Below are positions 28,406 through 36,334 of a stretch of DNA of 64,000 nucleotides, piece after piece. The stretch comes from Oceanobacillus sp. HTM 045 (GTDB lineage Bacteria; Pseudomonadota; Alphaproteobacteria; Rhodobacterales; Rhodobacteraceae), in NCBI GenBank assembly GCA_009733745.1, contig WNWL01000006.1:372001-436000 (forward strand). Direction: 5' to 3'. The translations under genes and the position numbers were made by a program. Under the pieces are notes generated by a model that was not told where the DNA came from, made no database searches, and saw nothing but the letters and a program-made list of their open reading frames with translations. The first letter of the stretch is position 1; each line of letters starts with the position of its first letter.

Positions 28406-28729
28406 ATGTCCGCTGTGCGCGATGCCGAAACCGCCCACATGGTCTCGACGCTCCGCGACATCGGGGATGGATGGAGTCTCCTCATCGTCTGGGCCGCGCT
28501 CCAGGGTGTGACACGGTTCGACGCTTTCCAGTCACGCCTCGGGGTTGCCCGGAACATCCTGTCGAACCGGCTCGCGAGGCTGGTCGACGAGGGTGTGTTC
28601 CGCAAGGTCCCGGTGCGTGAGGGCGCGAGGCGGCTGGAATACCGCCTGACCGACAAGGGCACGTCGCTGCGCCCTGCCCTGACCGAGTTCGACAGGTGGG
28701 GAAGGCGCTGGCGCATCGCGGCGGAGTGA
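28406..28729 (+). CDS. HxlR-family transcriptional regulator
   Basis: HxlR proteins are small winged-helix regulators. This 107-residue protein shows the family order: IGDGWSLLIVWAALQGVTRFDAF, the recognition-helix region ARNILSNRLARLVDEGVFRK, the wing EGARRLEYRLTDKG, then TEFDRWGRRW. The conserved N-terminal Cys of redox- or aldehyde-sensing members is absent: the chain has no Cys at all, so sensing must be different. GGGAGGG lies 7 bases before ATG 28406. It is transcribed away from the indolepyruvate oxidoreductase and most likely controls it. Confidence 0.9.
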   Translation: MSAVRDAETAHMVSTLRDIGDGWSLLIVWAALQGVTRFDAFQSRLGVARNILSNRLARLVDEGVFRKVPVREGARRLEYRLTDKGTSLRPALTEFDRWGRRWRIAAE

Positions 28730-28804
28730 GAACCGCCGCGCGACCGGGCTGAGGGCCGGTCTGACTGCCCGCACGGGCGCTACGAGCGAAACCGGGGCGG
28801 CGTG

Positions 28805-28831
28805 GCCGGCTGTTTGCGCAGGACAGCCGGC
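28805..28831. terminator. Hairpin between convergent genes
   Basis: A 9-bp perfect inverted repeat (GCCGGCTGT with ACAGCCGGC) and a 9-base loop lie between the ends of the HxlR gene and the leftward secreted-protein gene. There is no T-run. It may serve as a shared transcription end. Confidence 0.5.
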
Positions 28832-28839
28832 GAACCGGG

Positions 28840-29691
28840 TCAGCGGAAGCGGGACAGGATCGTGCCCGAGGTCTCCATCGATACGGCCCGCGCGGCCAGT
28901 TCGCGGGAGGCGCTGTCGCATTCGGCCTTGCTCATCGGGTAGCCGTCGGCGCAGCGCACGACGTCGATGAAGATCTTCTTCTCGCCGTGCATCTCCTCCT
29001 TGAAGCGGTCGAACCGGCCGTCCCCGACCATCGCCTCGAACTGGGACGTGACCTCGCCGCAGCTCAGCCCCTGCCCGCGCAGCGCGAGGGCCTGGGCGCG
29101 CCCGCCATCGGGCGCCTGGCACAGCAGGCGGATGACATCGAGCTGCACCCGCGGGAACATCCGCATCAGCGTGCGGAACTTCTGCGGCAGCGCCTCGTAG
29201 CCGCGCACCACCCCGTCCGCCGTCCAGAACTCGTAGGAGGAGAGGAACGAGTTCCCCGTGATCAGGGTGCCCGGCCGGTCCGGCGGGGCGACGAAGAACT
29301 CCGGCAGGTCCGGCAGCACCGTCCCCTCGCGCAGGAAGGGCAGGATCACCGTCTGGCCGGCGAGGAAGGTGCCGGAGGTGTCGATCGGCGTCCAGGACAC
29401 GCTCACGCCCGCGGGGAGCGGGGTCATGCGCAGGAAGGCCGGCATCCCGTTGAGGTCGATCACCGTCTCGGCGCTGCCGTTGATGATCTCCGCCTCGAAG
29501 GTGGTGCTGTTGCCCGAGGCGTCGGTGAGACGGCCCGAGACCATGCTCTCGGAGGTGTCGAGGTCGAGGCTCATCCCCTCGGCGGCCTCGATTCCGAAGA
29601 AATCGCCCTCGAGGCCGGCCTCGGCGCGGGCCTGCCCGGAAAGGGCGAAAACGACCCCGAACGCGCACAACAGCCGCACAAATCCTTGCAT
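28840..29691 (-). CDS. Secreted hypothetical protein
   Basis: No family is recognised. From ATG 29691 the product has 283 residues with a clear signal peptide (MQGFVRLLCAFGVVFALSG, cleavage near ARAEA). The mature part starts with a beta-rich domain of about 130 residues (EGDFFGIEAAEGMSLDLD, GRLTDASGNSTTFEAEIING, LRMTPLPAGVSVSWTPID). A helical part follows with LPQKFRTLMRMFPRVQLDV and two Cys pairs that could form disulfides in the periplasm. A longer frame upstream is rejected because it overlaps the LysR gene control region. It is divergent from the LysR regulator, 96 bases away, and may be its target. Confidence 0.75.
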   Translation of the reverse strand: MQGFVRLLCAFGVVFALSGQARAEAGLEGDFFGIEAAEGMSLDLDTSESMVSGRLTDASGNSTTFEAEIINGSAETVIDLNGMPAFLRMTPLPAGVSVSWTPIDTSGTFLAGQTVILPFLREGTVLPDLPEFFVAPPDRPGTLITGNSFLSSYEFWTADGVVRGYEALPQKFRTLMRMFPRVQLDVIRLLCQAPDGGRAQALALRGQGLSCGEVTSQFEAMVGDGRFDRFKEEMHGEKKIFIDVVRCADGYPMSKAECDSASRELAARAVSMETSGTILSRFR

Positions 29692-29787
29692 TCCACGGGC
29701 CTTCCTGCCAGTTCCGACTGGTCGGCTTATACAGAAAACAAGTCCTGCGACAACATACAGTCCCGGGAGGGGAGGCAGGGGGAGCTC

Positions 29788-30666
29788 ATGGACTGGGACA
29801 AGCTGCGGGTCTTTCATGCCGTTGCGTCGGCGGGCAGCCTCACCCATGCGGGTGACGAGCTGCACCTGAGCCAGTCGGCCATTTCACGCCAGATTCGCGG
29901 CCTCGAGGAGCAACTCGGGGCCACCCTGTTCCATCGCCATGCCCGCGGCCTGCTGCTGACCGAGCAGGGAGAGCTGCTGTTCGAGGCAACCTCGAACATC
30001 CGCAACGAGCTGACGCTGGCCTCCGCGCGCATCCGCGATGCCAAGGACGAGGTGTTCGGGGACCTGCGCGTCACCACAACGGTCGGATTCGGCACCATCT
30101 GGCTCGCGCCGCGGCTCAAGGGGCTGTTCCGGCAGCACCCGGAACTGTCGGTGAACCTGATCCTGACGGAGGAGCTGCTGGACCTGCCGATGCGGGAGGC
30201 GGACGTGGCGATCCGGATGAGCGAGCCGCAGCAGGCGGACCTGATCCGGCGGCCGCTGTTCGCGCCGTCGATGCGGTTCTACGCCACCCAGAGCTATATC
30301 GACGCCCATGGCGCGCCGAACACGCTGGACGAGTTCGAGAAGCACCGGCTGATCAGCTACTCGCCGCATGCCCGCTCGCCCTACCCCGCGCAGACATGGC
30401 TGGCCGACCAGGTGGCGGCGAAACACCGCTCGTCGGTGCAGATGAACAGCTATTTCGGGGTGATGCAGGCGGCTTTGAACGATCTCGGCATCGCAGCGTT
30501 GCCTGACTACATCACCCGTGACCAGCCTGCGCTGGTCAATATCCTGCAGGACGAGTCGAGCCCGCCGTTCCAAGTCTATTTCGTCTACCCGGAGGAGCTG
30601 CGGAACTCGCAGCGGGTGCTGGCCTTCCGCGATTTCCTGCTGGAAGAGATCACCGAACTGCAGTGA
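29788..30666 (+). CDS. LysR-family transcriptional regulator
   Basis: The 292-residue protein has a winged helix-turn-helix at residues 1-60 (DKLRVFHAVASAGSLTHAGD, LHLSQSAISRQIRGLEEQLG, TLFHRHARGLLLTEQGE). A periplasmic-binding-like effector domain follows (LRVTTTVGFGTIWLAPRLKG, LPDYITRDQPALV). The ATG at 29788 has GGGGAG 4-9 bases before it. In LysR families the target is often the divergent neighbour, here the secreted hypothetical gene. Ligand unknown. Confidence 0.93.
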   Translation: MDWDKLRVFHAVASAGSLTHAGDELHLSQSAISRQIRGLEEQLGATLFHRHARGLLLTEQGELLFEATSNIRNELTLASARIRDAKDEVFGDLRVTTTVGFGTIWLAPRLKGLFRQHPELSVNLILTEELLDLPMREADVAIRMSEPQQADLIRRPLFAPSMRFYATQSYIDAHGAPNTLDEFEKHRLISYSPHARSPYPAQTWLADQVAAKHRSSVQMNSYFGVMQAALNDLGIAALPDYITRDQPALVNILQDESSPPFQVYFVYPEELRNSQRVLAFRDFLLEEITELQ

Positions 30667-30777
30667 CGCGGGCCGCCGCGGCGGGGTGATATCGGGGTGA
30701 AATCGGCGTGACATCCACGATGTCGCCCGTTTCCTGAAAGGAACCGCAATTCACCGCCAAGGGTGAAATACCGTCTC

Positions 30778-30799
30778 GTGGGGTACCTGGGTACCCCAC
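30778..30799. promoter_or_regulatory. 22-bp perfect palindrome, operator-like
   Basis: The arms GTGGGGTACC and GGTACCCCAC are exact reverse complements separated by TG. The size and near-zero spacer fit a dimeric DNA-binding protein site rather than an RNA hairpin. It lies 112 bases after the LysR gene and upstream of the candidate RNA. The cognate protein is unknown. Confidence 0.55.
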
Positions 30800-30991
30800 C
30801 GGCGGAGCGTTTCGGAGGCAGTCTGAAAGGCGCGATGGCCGCGTCTCGGGCAACTGCCGGCACAGCGGCCGTGACAGCGGCTCCGGCGATGGCGCGGACA
30901 CCCGCGCGGCCCCGCCTGCACACGTTATTAGTGCATTATAGGGACGAATTCGCGCAAAGGTCGTTGCACGGAGGACACAGATTGCACAAGA

Positions 30992-31140
30992 TGCAAGCCT
31001 GTTATGCACGTTTCCAAGGCAGACCCGGCTTGCAATGCTGCACGTGCGAATTTACTTTCTCACTCGAAGCGGTTCGCCGCTTCAGGTTGTGATACCTCCC
31101 TGTTGAACTTGGCCGGGCCCAGTGCCCGGCTTTCTTTTTT
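30992..31140 (+). ncRNA. Candidate structured small RNA
   Basis: Three stem-loops lie in a row with no coding frame. TGCAAGCC at 30992 pairs with GGCTTGCA at 31027. GAAGCGG at 31066 pairs with CCGCTTC at 31077 around a TTCG tetraloop. The terminator stem is at 31112-31130, followed by a T-run. An unpaired CCTCC at 31095-31099 between the last two stems could base-pair with Shine-Dalgarno sequences. That is the theme of the CCUCC-type stress RNAs known in Rhodobacter, though I cannot show homology. The 5' end is a guess. It could instead be the long leader or tail of an untranslated transcript. Confidence 0.4.
31112..31140 (+). terminator. Rho-independent terminator
   Basis: GCCGGGC and GCCCGGC form a 7-bp stem with a CCAGT loop, followed by T3CT6. 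Around it a further perfect pair, GATACCTCC (31091-31099) and GGAGGTATC (31147-31155), could extend the fold. No protein gene on the plus strand ends closer than 440 bases upstream. Confidence 0.8.
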
Positions 31141-31206
31141 CCGGGTGGAGGTATCGAGGCGGGACCAAGGCCGAAGGCTGGCCCAGAACCGTGTTCAGAA
31201 CACCAT

Positions 31207-31560
31207 TCAGAACATGCCGAGGAAGAGCTTCCGCACGTCCTGGTCGGCGAGGCGGATGCGGAAGGTTTCGCCGGCCTCGTTGGCGACCTTCAGCTCGGAC
31301 CCGCCCTTGCGGGGCGACAGCTCGGAGATGTAGACGCGCTGCTTGTCCTTCTCCTTCGACGGGTCGAGCTTCGGCTGGGTGTAGACCTGAGCTACCCAGA
31401 GCAGGCGGCCGGTCTTGTCGTCGATCGCGGTGACCACGCCGCCGTGGTAGCGGTTGCCCATGTCCTCGAAGGTCACGGGCGCCTCGTAGCGGACGCCGTC
31501 GAGCAACACGGGCTCGATCTTCGGCGGGTCGCGCCGCTTCTTCTGCTTCTGCGCCGTCAT
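31207..31560 (-). CDS. Small hypothetical protein paired with M35-like protease
   Basis: The 117-residue product has no signal peptide and is probably cytoplasmic. It starts with a Lys/Arg-rich tail. The core, YHGGVVTAIDDKTGRLLWVAQVY, resembles one blade of a PQQ-type beta-propeller, and the chain then runs to QRVYISELSPRKGG and ends DVRKLFLGMF. GGGAGG lies 8 bases upstream of ATG 31560. It follows the zinc-protease gene by 62 bases on the same strand, so the two are probably co-transcribed. A toxin-immunity or enzyme-inhibitor pair is a reasonable inference; no sequence motif proves it. Confidence 0.7.
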   Translation of the reverse strand: MTAQKQKKRRDPPKIEPVLLDGVRYEAPVTFEDMGNRYHGGVVTAIDDKTGRLLWVAQVYTQPKLDPSKEKDKQRVYISELSPRKGGSELKVANEAGETFRIRLADQDVRKLFLGMF

Positions 31561-31622
31561 CCTGTCGCCTCCCGCTCAGGGCCTGCGTTCGCGCCGATGC
31601 GCCGGGAGCGCCGCGATCCTCC

Positions 31623-32693
31623 CTACTCGTCGAGCTCGGCCGCCTTCTTGTAGACCTCCTTGCGCTTCTTCTCCGGCAGCATCCCGTTGAGATCGGCCGC
31701 GAAGTAGCCCCAGCTGTCCGCGTTGCGGATCGCCTTCTTGAAGGTGAAGAGATCCGAGGGCTGCAAGCCACTGTAGTCGTAGACCACGTCGTCGGTATCG
31801 AGCACCCGGTGGCTGAGTTCGTGGATGATCGCCTGGATTGCCAGCCAGCCGCCGTCGCCGCCGGAGAAGGCGTCGAGCGTGCCCTTCTGGATGTAGACCA
31901 CGTCGAGGCGCTCCCTGGTCGAGCGGCCATCGACGAAGGCGTAATCCTCCCAGTTGTCGCGGTAATGCTTCTGGCCCTTGACCCGCTTGCCCTTCATCCG
32001 GTCGAGCGGCTCGTCGGAGAAGATCAGCTTGGTGGAGCCGAGCAGCGCGGTGATCTTCTTGAATCCGTCGAGCAGGGTCTTGGCGGCGGCATTGGCCTTG
32101 GCGTCGGTCGGGCCGAACCATGTCTTGACCAGCGCCTTGGTGCCCTGGTCGGGCGAGCCGAGCTTGGCGACGCATTTCTGGCACCACGCCCGCGCGGTCG
32201 AGACGCCGTTGGCGAGGTTCTTGCGCGCGGTCGCGTTGTAGACCTCGTCCACCTTGTCGAGCTTGGACCGGGCGCGGAAGCCAGACGCGCCGATCTCGTC
32301 GAAAACCCATTTGTGGAACGAGTAGGGTTGGGCGAAAATCCAGACAGACTGCGCCCCGGCCTTCTTCTCGAGGTAGAAGTGGCGCAGCATCTTGATGGCG
32401 GCGGCGGCCGTCTGGTCCTTCTTCTTCATGAAGTTCAGGAGCTTGCCGTTCTCGCCGACCATCGAGAGGATCACCTTGCCCTCCGACTCGCCGGAGTCGA
32501 CCTTCTCCTTGATCTTGGCCCGCAGCGTGTCGAGCTTCGCCGCCTTGCCGTAGTTCGGCCCGTCGGCCGACGCGACGATGTCCGCGATCGCCACGTCGGT
32601 CTTCATGATCTTCTTCCAGTCGCCGGAAAATTCGTAGTCCTTGAGGGACGTGCGGGCCTTGTCATAGGCCTCGGTGAAATACTCCATCGCCAT
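31623..32693 (-). CDS. M35-like (aspzincin) zinc endopeptidase, candidate effector
   Basis: Aspzincins cleave peptide bonds, often at Lys, using a zinc held by HExxH and a downstream Asp. The 356-residue product has IIHELSHRVLDTDDVVYDY with His291, Glu292 and His295. Further on, NADSWGYFAADLNG matches the NADSYEYF block of the Lys-specific metallo-endopeptidase family. A WCQKC motif occurs near residue 174. The N-terminal 100 residues are Lys-rich and helical and have no signal peptide, so any export would need a specialised system such as T6SS. ATG 32693 is preferred; GTG 32702 and ATG 32687 are alternatives. It is followed by the small 31207-31560 gene. The protease call is good; the effector role is inferred. 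Confidence 0.82.
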   Translation of the reverse strand: MAMEYFTEAYDKARTSLKDYEFSGDWKKIMKTDVAIADIVASADGPNYGKAAKLDTLRAKIKEKVDSGESEGKVILSMVGENGKLLNFMKKKDQTAAAAIKMLRHFYLEKKAGAQSVWIFAQPYSFHKWVFDEIGASGFRARSKLDKVDEVYNATARKNLANGVSTARAWCQKCVAKLGSPDQGTKALVKTWFGPTDAKANAAAKTLLDGFKKITALLGSTKLIFSDEPLDRMKGKRVKGQKHYRDNWEDYAFVDGRSTRERLDVVYIQKGTLDAFSGGDGGWLAIQAIIHELSHRVLDTDDVVYDYSGLQPSDLFTFKKAIRNADSWGYFAADLNGMLPEKKRKEVYKKAAELDE

Positions 32694-32798
32694 TGCGGCC
32701 ACCCATACTGAAAATACCCCGAAGGGCAGGTATGGTCCGCCAAAGTCGGCCTGTCGTCAATCTGTCATGTCCGGCGGGGGTGGCCGGGGCCGCCGGCC

Positions 32799-33779
32799 TC
32801 AGCGCCAGAGGCGCTCACCAAGGCCCTCCTCCATGCCGGTGTAGAGATGCGCCACCTCTTCAGCGTAGCCGTTGAAGAGCTGGGTCGGGATCCGTTCCTC
32901 GGTGCCTAGCACGCGCTCGGTGGCCTGCGACCAGCGCGGGTGCGGCACTTCCGGGTTCACGTTGGCCCAGAAGCCGTATTCGCTGGCCTGCAACTCCTCC
33001 CAGAAGGAGAGCGGCTGCTCCTCCACGAAGGAGATGCGGGCGATCGACTTGACCGACTTGAAGCCGTATTTCCACGGCAGGTGCAGGCGGATCGGCGCGC
33101 CGAACTGCTTGTGCAACACCTTGCCGTAGGCGCCGACCACGAGGAAGGAAAGCTCGTTCTCGGCCTCCGCCATCGTCACGCCCTCGACATAGGGCCACGG
33201 GTACCAGAACTGGAGCTGGCCGGGCGCGACATTGGGGTCGTGGAAGGTCTCGAAGCGGACATACTTGGCCGAGCCGAGCGGCTTCGCCAGCGCGACGAGA
33301 TCCTTCAGCGGGAAGCCGATCCAGGGCACGACCATCGACCACGCCTCGACGCAGCGGTGCCGGATGATGCGCTCCTGCACGCCGATCTGTTTCAGCAGGT
33401 CGTCGGTGCCGATCTCGAACGGTTTCTCCACAAGGCCGTCGATCTGGATGGTCCAGCCCTCGGTCTCCAGCGCCTGCGCGTCGCCGGCGATGCGCTTGTG
33501 CGAGCCGAATTCGTAGAAATTGTTGTAGGTCGAGTTGATGCCCTCGTCGGTGACGGGGCGGCCCGCGTCGGCATAGGCCGGGTTGGTCTCCGGCGCGGGG
33601 GTCCAGGGGCTTTCGGCGGTGGCCGCGTGGACGCGTCCCACGGGGATGCCCGCGCCGATGCCTGCCGTGATGCCCGCGAAACCGGCCGCGGCGAGGAAAC
33701 GGCGGCGGTCGAGCCAGACCGCCTCCGGCGTCACCCGGTTCTCGGGGAGCGCCCAGCGGGGCTTGCGGATCAGGTGCAT
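32799..33779 (-). CDS. msrP: Protein-methionine-sulfoxide reductase catalytic subunit MsrP
   Basis: MsrP is a periplasmic molybdopterin enzyme that repairs methionine sulfoxide in envelope proteins. From ATG 33779 (GGAGG 8 bases upstream) the 326-residue product has a Tat signal DRRRFLAAAGFAG at residues 24-36. The molybdenum-ligand Cys143 lies in IIRHRCVEAWSMVVPW. Other family segments are NFYEFGSHKRIAGDA, FETFHDPNVAPGQ and LHKQFGAPIRLHLPWKYGFK. The length is normal. The membrane haem partner MsrQ, often the next gene, is not adjacent on either side here. Confidence 0.95.
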   Translation of the reverse strand: MHLIRKPRWALPENRVTPEAVWLDRRRFLAAAGFAGITAGIGAGIPVGRVHAATAESPWTPAPETNPAYADAGRPVTDEGINSTYNNFYEFGSHKRIAGDAQALETEGWTIQIDGLVEKPFEIGTDDLLKQIGVQERIIRHRCVEAWSMVVPWIGFPLKDLVALAKPLGSAKYVRFETFHDPNVAPGQLQFWYPWPYVEGVTMAEAENELSFLVVGAYGKVLHKQFGAPIRLHLPWKYGFKSVKSIARISFVEEQPLSFWEELQASEYGFWANVNPEVPHPRWSQATERVLGTEERIPTQLFNGYAEEVAHLYTGMEEGLGERLWR

Positions 33780-33930
33780 GGCGTGCCTCCGGATTTCTGG
33801 TGCTTGCCGGGGAGGATGTGGCGGCACCGGGGGAACCTCAAGCCTGCCGGGGCGGCGCGGCGCACATATCGCGTCACGTTGCCGTGAAAATCGGCAGGGG
33901 GGCTGGTTGGAGGGCGGGAGGCGCGCAGCC

Positions 33931-34809
33931 TCACGCCATCAGCACTTCCTCGTCGGAATAGCCCTGCAGGTGCAGGAGCGCCGTGAGGTCGCCGTGGCGG
34001 ATGTCGGCATCCGCCGCCTCGGCCACGGCGGGCTTGGCGCGGAAGGCGACGCCGAGGCCCGCTTCGCGGATCATGTCGAGGTCGTTCGCGCCGTCGCCGA
34101 CCGCGAGCGCCGCGTCGTCCAGCTCGCCGATCGACTGGGTGACCTCGCGCAGTGTCTCAAGCTTGGCGGCGCGGCCGAGGATCGGCTCGACGATGTTGCC
34201 GGTCAGCTTGCCGTCCTCGAATTCCAGCTCGTTGGCGCGGTGGCCGGTGAAACCGCAGGCCCGCGCGACGCGGCGGGTGAAGACGGTGAACCCGCCCGAG
34301 ACCAGCCAGCACTGCGCGCCCTGCGCCCGCATCGAGCGGACCAGCGCGCGGGCGCCGTCGTTGAGCTGGATGCGCTCGTTCCAGACCCGGTCGAGCACGT
34401 CCTCGCTAAGGCCCCTGAGCAGCCGGACCCGCTCGCGGAGCGCGGTGTCGAAGTCGATCTCGCCGTTCATCGCCGCGTCGGTGATCTGGGAGACCTTCGA
34501 CTTCAGCCCGGCGAAGTCGGCCAGCTCGTCGATGCACTCGACGTTGATGATGGTGCTGTCCATGTCGGCCACCAGCACCGGCTTGCGCCGGCCGGCGGCG
34601 GCGATGACGTTGGCGTCGATCGCCAGCCCCGAGAGCGTGGCGCGGACCGAGCGCACCGGCGGCGGATCCTCGCAGGCGATCTCCACCGCCGTCTCGGCGA
34701 TCCGGTGGGGGCTGTCGAAGCCGATCCCCAGACCGTCGATCGCGGCGGCCACGCCGGCCACCGCGTCTTCGGGCACCAGCGGCCCAGTCAGCACCACGAA
34801 ATGGCTCAC
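33931..34809 (-). CDS. serB: Phosphoserine phosphatase SerB
   Basis: SerB removes phosphate from phosphoserine in the last step of serine synthesis. GTG 34809 is preferred as start because the longer frame begins with TTG and overlaps the preceding gene. The 292-residue product has a short regulatory N-terminal region. The HAD motif I, VADMDSTIINVECIDELAD, has nucleophile Asp82 and acid Asp84. Motif II is in WLVSGGFTVFTRRVA and motif III/IV in AVGDGANDLDMIREAGLGV. It follows the DAHP synthase gene on the same strand by about 19 bases, so they are likely co-transcribed, a common pairing of amino-acid synthesis genes. Confidence 0.94.
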   Translation of the reverse strand: MSHFVVLTGPLVPEDAVAGVAAAIDGLGIGFDSPHRIAETAVEIACEDPPPVRSVRATLSGLAIDANVIAAAGRRKPVLVADMDSTIINVECIDELADFAGLKSKVSQITDAAMNGEIDFDTALRERVRLLRGLSEDVLDRVWNERIQLNDGARALVRSMRAQGAQCWLVSGGFTVFTRRVARACGFTGHRANELEFEDGKLTGNIVEPILGRAAKLETLREVTQSIGELDDAALAVGDGANDLDMIREAGLGVAFRAKPAVAEAADADIRHGDLTALLHLQGYSDEEVLMA

Positions 34810-34828
34810 TCCCGGACCGCTCCCCTTG

Positions 34829-36220
34829 TCAGCCGGCGATCTCGGCAACCGGCGCGGGGGCCGATTTCTCGAGCGCGTCGGCGATCAGGAACGCCAGCTC
34901 CAGCGCCTGGGAGGCGTTGAGCCGCGGGTCGCAGGCGGTGTGATACCGGTCCGACAGGTCGGTATCGACGAGGTTGTGCATGCCGCCGAGGCATTCGGTG
35001 ACGTTCTGGCCCGTCATCTCGAAATGCACGCCGCCGGCATAGGTGCCCTCCGACGCGTGGACGTCGAAGAACTCCTCCACCTCCTGCAGGATCGCGTTGA
35101 ACGGCCGGGTCTTGTAGCCCGAGCTGGCCTTGATGGTGTTGCCGTGCATCGGGTCGCAGGACCACACCACCTTCTTGCCCTCGCGCTCGACGGCCCGGAT
35201 CCAGCCCGGCAGGTGGTCGGCCACCTTGCCCGCGCCGGTGCGGCAGATCAGCGTCAGCTTGCCCGCCTCGTTCTTCGGGTTGAGGATGTCGATCAGCCGG
35301 ATCAGCTCCTCGGGGTCGAGCGACGGGCCGCACTTGAGGCCGACCGGGTTCATCACGCCGCGGGCGAACTCGACATGCGCGCCGTCCGGCTGGCGGGTGC
35401 GGTCGCCGATCCAGATCATGTGGCCAGAGCAGGCGACATGCTCGCCCGAGGTGCTGTCCACGCGGGTCAGTGCCTGCTCATACGGCAGGAGCAGTGCCTC
35501 GTGGCTCGTATAATAATGCACCTCGCGCATGTTCGGCGCGTTCTGGGCGTTGATGCCGCAGGCGTCGATGAAGTCGATCGACGCCGAGATCCGCGAGGCC
35601 AGTTCCTCGTAGCGCTCGGAGCCCGGCGAGCCCTGCGCGAAGCCGAGGTTCCACTGCGCCACGCGCTTCAGGTCGGCATAGCCGCCGGTGGCGAAGGCGC
35701 GCAGCAGGTTCAGCGTCGCGGCCGACTGGAGGTAGGCCTGCAGCATCCGGTCCGGATCGGGGACGCGGGCCTCCTCGCTGAAGTCGAAGCCGTTGATGAT
35801 GTCGCCGCGGTAGGAGGGCAGCTCGACGTCGCCCTTCTTCTCCACGTCGGACGAGCGCGGCTTGGCGAACTGGCCGGCCATGCGGCCGACCTTCACCACC
35901 GGGCGGCGCGCGCCGAAGGTGAGGACCACCGCCATCTGCAGCAGCACCCGGAAGTTGTCGCGGATGTTGTCGCCGGTGAACTCCGCGAAGCTCTCGGCGC
36001 AGTCACCGCCCTGCAGCAGGAAGGCTTCGCCGCGCGAGACCTTCGCGAGGCGGTCCCGGAGGCGCCGGGCCTCGCCTGCAAAAACCAGCGGAGGATAGGT
36101 GGCAAGCTTCTGCTCGACCGCCGACAGCCGGTCGGCGTCGGGATAGGTCGGCATCTGCAGCGCGGTCTTCGCGCGCCAGCTGTCGCGGGTCCAGGGTTCA
36201 CGGCTGGCCGTGGCGGACAT
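34829..36220 (-). CDS. 3-deoxy-7-phosphoheptulonate synthase, class II
   Basis: This enzyme joins phosphoenolpyruvate and erythrose 4-phosphate in the first step of the shikimate pathway. The 463-residue chain starts at ATG 36220 with GGAGG upstream. It shows class II features: [52 protein letters not shown], the metal-site [10 protein letters not shown] region, and [19 protein letters not shown], then [18 protein letters not shown]. Its length fits the plant and actinobacterial-like class also used in alphaproteobacteria. A longer upstream frame is rejected for lack of a ribosome site. Confidence 0.96.
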   Translation of the reverse strand: MSATASREPWTRDSWRAKTALQMPTYPDADRLSAVEQKLATYPPLVFAGEARRLRDRLAKVSRGEAFLLQGGDCAESFAEFTGDNIRDNFRVLLQMAVVLTFGARRPVVKVGRMAGQFAKPRSSDVEKKGDVELPSYRGDIINGFDFSEEARVPDPDRMLQAYLQSAATLNLLRAFATGGYADLKRVAQWNLGFAQGSPGSERYEELASRISASIDFIDACGINAQNAPNMREVHYYTSHEALLLPYEQALTRVDSTSGEHVACSGHMIWIGDRTRQPDGAHVEFARGVMNPVGLKCGPSLDPEELIRLIDILNPKNEAGKLTLICRTGAGKVADHLPGWIRAVEREGKKVVWSCDPMHGNTIKASSGYKTRPFNAILQEVEEFFDVHASEGTYAGGVHFEMTGQNVTECLGGMHNLVDTDLSDRYHTACDPRLNASQALELAFLIADALEKSAPAPVAEIAG

Positions 36221-36295
36221 GGCTCTACCTCCTCTGCGAAACGCGGCCCGTATAGTGCAGGGGAAAGGCAGATGCAAAGGCTGTGACGCCTGCCC

Positions 36296-36313
36296 CGGGC
36301 CGGAGCCGGCCCG
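36296..36313 (-). terminator. GC hairpin after TRAP binding-protein gene
   Basis: CGGGCCGG and CCGGCCCG are perfect complements around AG and lie 21 bases past the stop of the leftward TRAP gene. There is no T-run, so function as a terminator is only probable. Confidence 0.4.
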
Positions 36314-36334
36314 CGGGCGGACACAGTGGCCGGA

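Larger units (their letters stand above)
30667..31206. other. 540-base intergenic region with palindrome and structured RNA
   Basis: There is no coding frame of normal composition. The stretch contains a 22-bp palindrome at 30778-30799, a series of stem-loops from 30992 on and a strong plus-strand terminator ending at 31140. These are listed separately. The section 30800-30990 between them shows nothing recognised except AT-rich steps around 30925-30945. Confidence 0.6.

Noticed and set aside
36296-36313. Hairpin considered as an operator for the DAHP synthase gene
   Set aside because: Its place just past the TRAP gene stop fits transcription end better; the loop is too small for a typical operator half-site pair.
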